From: Acidimicrobiaceae bacterium | Lineage (GTDB): Bacteria; Actinomycetota; Acidimicrobiia; Acidimicrobiales; Aldehydirespiratoraceae | Direction of reading: 5' to 3' | Length of the DNA: 64,000 nucleotides | NCBI GenBank assembly: GCA_009842325.1 | Contig: VYFQ01000024.1 | Location: 62,001-126,000, forward strand | Shown: positions 61,551 through 64,000 of the stretch, piece by piece | Layout: each line of letters starts with the position of its first letter | Numbering within the stretch: position 1 is the stretch's first letter | Notes under the pieces: model-generated | Told to the model about the DNA's origin: nothing | Seen by the model: only the letters and a program-made list of their open reading frames with translations | Database searches by the model: none | Program-made: the position numbers and the translations under genes

Positions 61551-62966
61551 TCAGCCTGCCCCGGACGTATCCGACCGCCAACTGGGGCGCAGCAGGCGGG
61601 TCAACTCGCGCACGGGACGGTCCGGCAGCGAGCGGACGGCCTCCGGGATGCCTGGGTCAAGGCGACCGCCAGCAAGCGTGTGGAACTTGCGCTCGATCTC
61701 GGCGTCGCTGAGCGGATCGTGCATCGATCCTCGCTGGCCGTGAACGGTCTGCTCCAACACCCGGCCGTCGGTGGTGGTGATCTCCACCCGGGCGCCCTGC
61801 TTCCAGGCATAGGTGGCGTCGAAGGCCGGATCGGGGACGAGCGTGACTCTGGACTGCAGCGCCGCCAGCGCAGGATCAGAGATGCGCTCGGGACTGAATG
61901 CTGCCGGGTCCGACAGATCGGCAAGCACGGAGGCGGCCACGTTGAACTGAGCCGAATATTGGGCGGCCATCACCGAGGCGGTCCCGTCCATGTCGTTGAG
62001 CTCGACCACCTTGGTCGTGGTGTGGACGACGATCCGATCGATCTCCTCGGCGCGGATGCCATGCTCGGCGACGAGCTCCGCCGTGGCCTGGACCATGGGG
62101 TGCACGTCGCTGCACGACGCATACGGCTTGAACGTGATCTCGTCGATCATCCAGCGTTCGCCGAGCCCCTCCACCAGCAGCTCCGGCCGGGGGTCGTCGG
62201 TGAAGACGCGACAGAACCCGTGCCGTCCGGCCAAGCCGTCCCTGGCCCCCTCGAACCCGTCGGCCGCCAGTGCGGCGGCCATGATCCCGCCCTCGGCGGC
62301 CCGCCCGGCGTGGATCCGCTTGGCCATCCCGCCCGAGGCCGCGAACTCCATCGTCCCCGACGCCAGCGAGGCCGCGATGCCGAAAGCGTGGTTGAGCCGG
62401 TCGGCATCGAGACCGCGGAGGTGGGCGGCTGCCGCCGCCGCGCCGAACACCCCTGACATGGAGGTGGGATGGAATCCGGCCAGCATGTGCGAGACCGGCC
62501 CGACCGCCAGCCCGGCCCGGGCCATGGCCTCGTATCCGACCACCACGGCCTCCAGGAGGGCGAGCCCAGAGGCGTCAGTGTCCTCTGCCGCCGCCAGGGC
62601 GGCCGGAACCACCACCGCGCCGGGATGGTTGACGGCCTCCTCATGCACGTCGTCGAGTTCATAGGCGTGAGCTGCCGTGCCGTTGGCGAAGGCGGCCATG
62701 GCCGGCGACGCTGGATTGGCCAAGCCCACCACGGTGCAGGCTCCACCACCGCCGGTGGCAAGAGCATGGCGGGCTGCGGCCATCGACCACGGCTGCGCGC
62801 ACCCGTAGGCGATCGCGCCCATAGTGTCGATCACGCAGTTGCCGGCGGTGGCGATGCGCTCCGGCGCGATCCTGCCTTCGAGGCTGCTCAGGAACTCGGC
62901 TAGCTCGGCCGACAACGAGCGGTCTACGGCTTCGAGAGTCTCCGAGGCCGAGAGGGCATCGGCCAT
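61551..62966 (-). CDS. MmgE/PrpD family protein
   Basis: 471-aa member of the 2-methylcitrate dehydratase / cis-aconitate decarboxylase fold. Blocks NCVIDTMGAIAYGCAQPWSM, NGTAAHAYELDDVHEEAVNH with the substrate-binding AHxYELDD, VGPVSHMLAGFHPTSMSGVF and TFKPYASCSDVHPMVQATAE. The ATG at 62966 shares one base with the Rieske stop (TGATG). The frame upstream to 63302 merely overlaps that gene. The substrate is uncertain; many relatives act in pathways other than methylcitrate. Confidence 0.9.
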   Translation of the reverse strand: MADALSASETLEAVDRSLSAELAEFLSSLEGRIAPERIATAGNCVIDTMGAIAYGCAQPWSMAAARHALATGGGGACTVVGLANPASPAMAAFANGTAAHAYELDDVHEEAVNHPGAVVVPAALAAAEDTDASGLALLEAVVVGYEAMARAGLAVGPVSHMLAGFHPTSMSGVFGAAAAAAHLRGLDADRLNHAFGIAASLASGTMEFAASGGMAKRIHAGRAAEGGIMAAALAADGFEGARDGLAGRHGFCRVFTDDPRPELLVEGLGERWMIDEITFKPYASCSDVHPMVQATAELVAEHGIRAEEIDRIVVHTTTKVVELNDMDGTASVMAAQYSAQFNVAASVLADLSDPAAFSPERISDPALAALQSRVTLVPDPAFDATYAWKQGARVEITTTDGRVLEQTVHGQRGSMHDPLSDAEIERKFHTLAGGRLDPGIPEAVRSLPDRPVRELTRLLRPSWRSDTSGAG

Positions 62967-64000
62967 CACACCGCGTCGCCGAGCGACGCCAGCAGCAGAT
63001 CCTGGAGGTGGCGTACAGAGTTCTCGCTGTGAACGCCGCATACGCCGCTGGGGTCCTCGATCAGCGGCCCGGGCGTGTAGCCGCGACTGGCGACGCCGCG
63101 CTGCACGGACTCGACGATCCCGAAGTCCTCGGCGACGGTGTTCTCCCAGTCGTCGGAGACGAGCCGCGACTGCGCCTCGGTCAGATCGGCCGTGTCGAAC
63201 CACCACTCGCGGATCAGCAGCGTGCGGTCCACCGCCAGCGGCACCCAGCGGAAGGTGTTGACGACCTGGCCGGGATAGCACTGGATGGCCGACACCGGCC
63301 ACACGAAGTACGCCTCGTACCCGTCTCCGGCCCCGCCGCCGTTGCCATCAGTTTCGGCACCTGTCCAGGCGGGCGGCTGGCCGGGGCGTTCGGCGCCGTG
63401 GCGGATCACTGAGCCACCCGAGGCGATCCGGTAGCTGCCGGGGGCCACCACCCCCGACGTGAACCACTTGTGGACGTTGGGGCAGTGGTAGCACTCGTTG
63501 TAGTTCTCCACCACCACCTTCCAGTTGGCCCGCATCTCGTGGGTGCGCCGGGCCGACAGCACCCGCCGGGGCGCGTCCGGCACTCGGGCGAGCAGGCCGT
63601 CCTGCACTCCGGGCGCAGTCGCGGCCAGCCCGGCCGCCTCGGCCGACAGGTTTACGAACAGGAACCCGGCCAGGGTCTCGAGGCGCACCCGGGGGACGCA
63701 TACGTCGCCCACGTCCTCGCCGCGGGCGTGCAGCAGCCGCCCGTCGAGTCCGTAGGTCCAGGCGTGGTAGGGGCAGGTGATCCGGTCGAGACGAGCCGTC
63801 TCGGATGTCACCAGCTCGTGGCCGCGGTGCTGGCACACATTGAACATGGCCCGGAGCTGTCCGGCGTCGTTGGCCACCAGAACGCTCTCATCGCCGACGC
63901 GCGCGGTGATCACCATCCCCGGCTCGGCCACCTCCGACGCGTGGCCCACCATCACCCAGCTCCGAGCGAACACCTGGTCCATCTCCGCGGCGAAGATCTC
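62966..64000 (-). CDS. Rieske oxygenase alpha subunit (N terminus beyond the right edge)
   Basis: At least 344 residues; the frame is still open at the window end (EIFAAEMDQVFARSWVMVGH), so the start lies outside. Rieske ligands in NVCQHRGHELVTSE and ITCPYHAWTYGLDG. The mononuclear iron region is VVENYNECYHCPNVHKWF, with an atypical second-His spacing, and the C-terminal half contains IREWWFDTADLTEAQSRL. Related to aromatic and quaternary-amine oxygenases; the substrate is not clear. Coupled to the MmgE/PrpD gene by a TGATG overlap, which suggests both act on the same compound. Confidence 0.9.
   Translation of the reverse strand, partial: EIFAAEMDQVFARSWVMVGHASEVAEPGMVITARVGDESVLVANDAGQLRAMFNVCQHRGHELVTSETARLDRITCPYHAWTYGLDGRLLHARGEDVGDVCVPRVRLETLAGFLFVNLSAEAAGLAATAPGVQDGLLARVPDAPRRVLSARRTHEMRANWKVVVENYNECYHCPNVHKWFTSGVVAPGSYRIASGGSVIRHGAERPGQPPAWTGAETDGNGGGAGDGYEAYFVWPVSAIQCYPGQVVNTFRWVPLAVDRTLLIREWWFDTADLTEAQSRLVSDDWENTVAEDFGIVESVQRGVASRGYTPGPLIEDPSGVCGVHSENSVRHLQDLLLASLGDAV

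Noticed and set aside
60846-62456. 536-codon frame on the plus strand
   Set aside because: Antisense to the SDR and MmgE/PrpD genes; its composition is a mirror of those frames.

Overview
The window is high-GC DNA (roughly two thirds G+C by eye) with dense genes, many 4-base ATGA/GTGA overlaps and frequent GTG starts. The mycothiol-type DinB/MDMPI protein, the TGTGA-N2-TA-N2-TCACA site and the general gene style point to an actinobacterium. My impression is an uncultured Acidimicrobiia-like, marine or host-associated lineage; that placement is inference. No rRNA, tRNA, CRISPR array, integrase or insertion sequence was seen, and no gene-free stretch exceeds 300 bases.

Layout. 1-1139: 5' part of leuS. 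1322-7501: a tightly coupled operon for corrinoid-dependent methyl transfer (corrinoid protein, DUF1638, small 'virulence factor' family protein, methyl-THF methyltransferase, Fe-S/ASKHA activator, MttB-like methyltransferase), with a strong dyad at its promoter. 7520-15588: small hypothetical, oligopeptide-type ABC importer lacking ATPases, MFS transporter, hydrolase, O-acetylhomoserine sulfhydrylase and a 49-aa ORF. 15693-17387: choline-dehydrogenase-like GMC oxidoreductase. 18103-31131: a lower-GC, defence-like island with a Rad50/RloC-type ATPase and small partner, a DUF6978/DUF1828-type pair, an unrecognised 519-aa protein, an Eco57I-type DNA methyltransferase coupled to a PLD-helicase, and a small membrane protein. 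31192-36875: dimethylglycine/sarcosine-dehydrogenase-like flavoprotein, Rieske oxygenase and a second MttB-like protein. 37037-39681: UGSC-associated protein, a UGSC selenoprotein read through an in-frame UGA with a SECIS-like hairpin, and a D-2-hydroxyacid dehydrogenase. 39658-51484: housekeeping and accessory genes including malate and isocitrate dehydrogenases, each followed by a copy of the same 46-bp double palindrome, around a heterodimeric ABC exporter. 51591-64000: acyl-CoA and short-chain dehydrogenase genes, a toxin-antitoxin pair, an orphan methylmalonyl-CoA mutase small subunit, and an MmgE/PrpD gene coupled to another Rieske oxygenase.

How it fits together. The flanks of the defence-like island form a theme of quaternary and methylated amine use: choline oxidation (GMC enzyme), demethylation by MttB/corrinoid/MeTr or by a Rieske oxygenase, then oxidation of dimethylglycine or sarcosine by the flavoprotein-GcvT fusion, delivering one-carbon units to folate. 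Substrates are inferred from families and neighbours, not shown by the sequence. The most striking single item is the UGA-containing UGSC selenoprotein at 38120-38635, which ordinary ORF calling truncates at residue 90.
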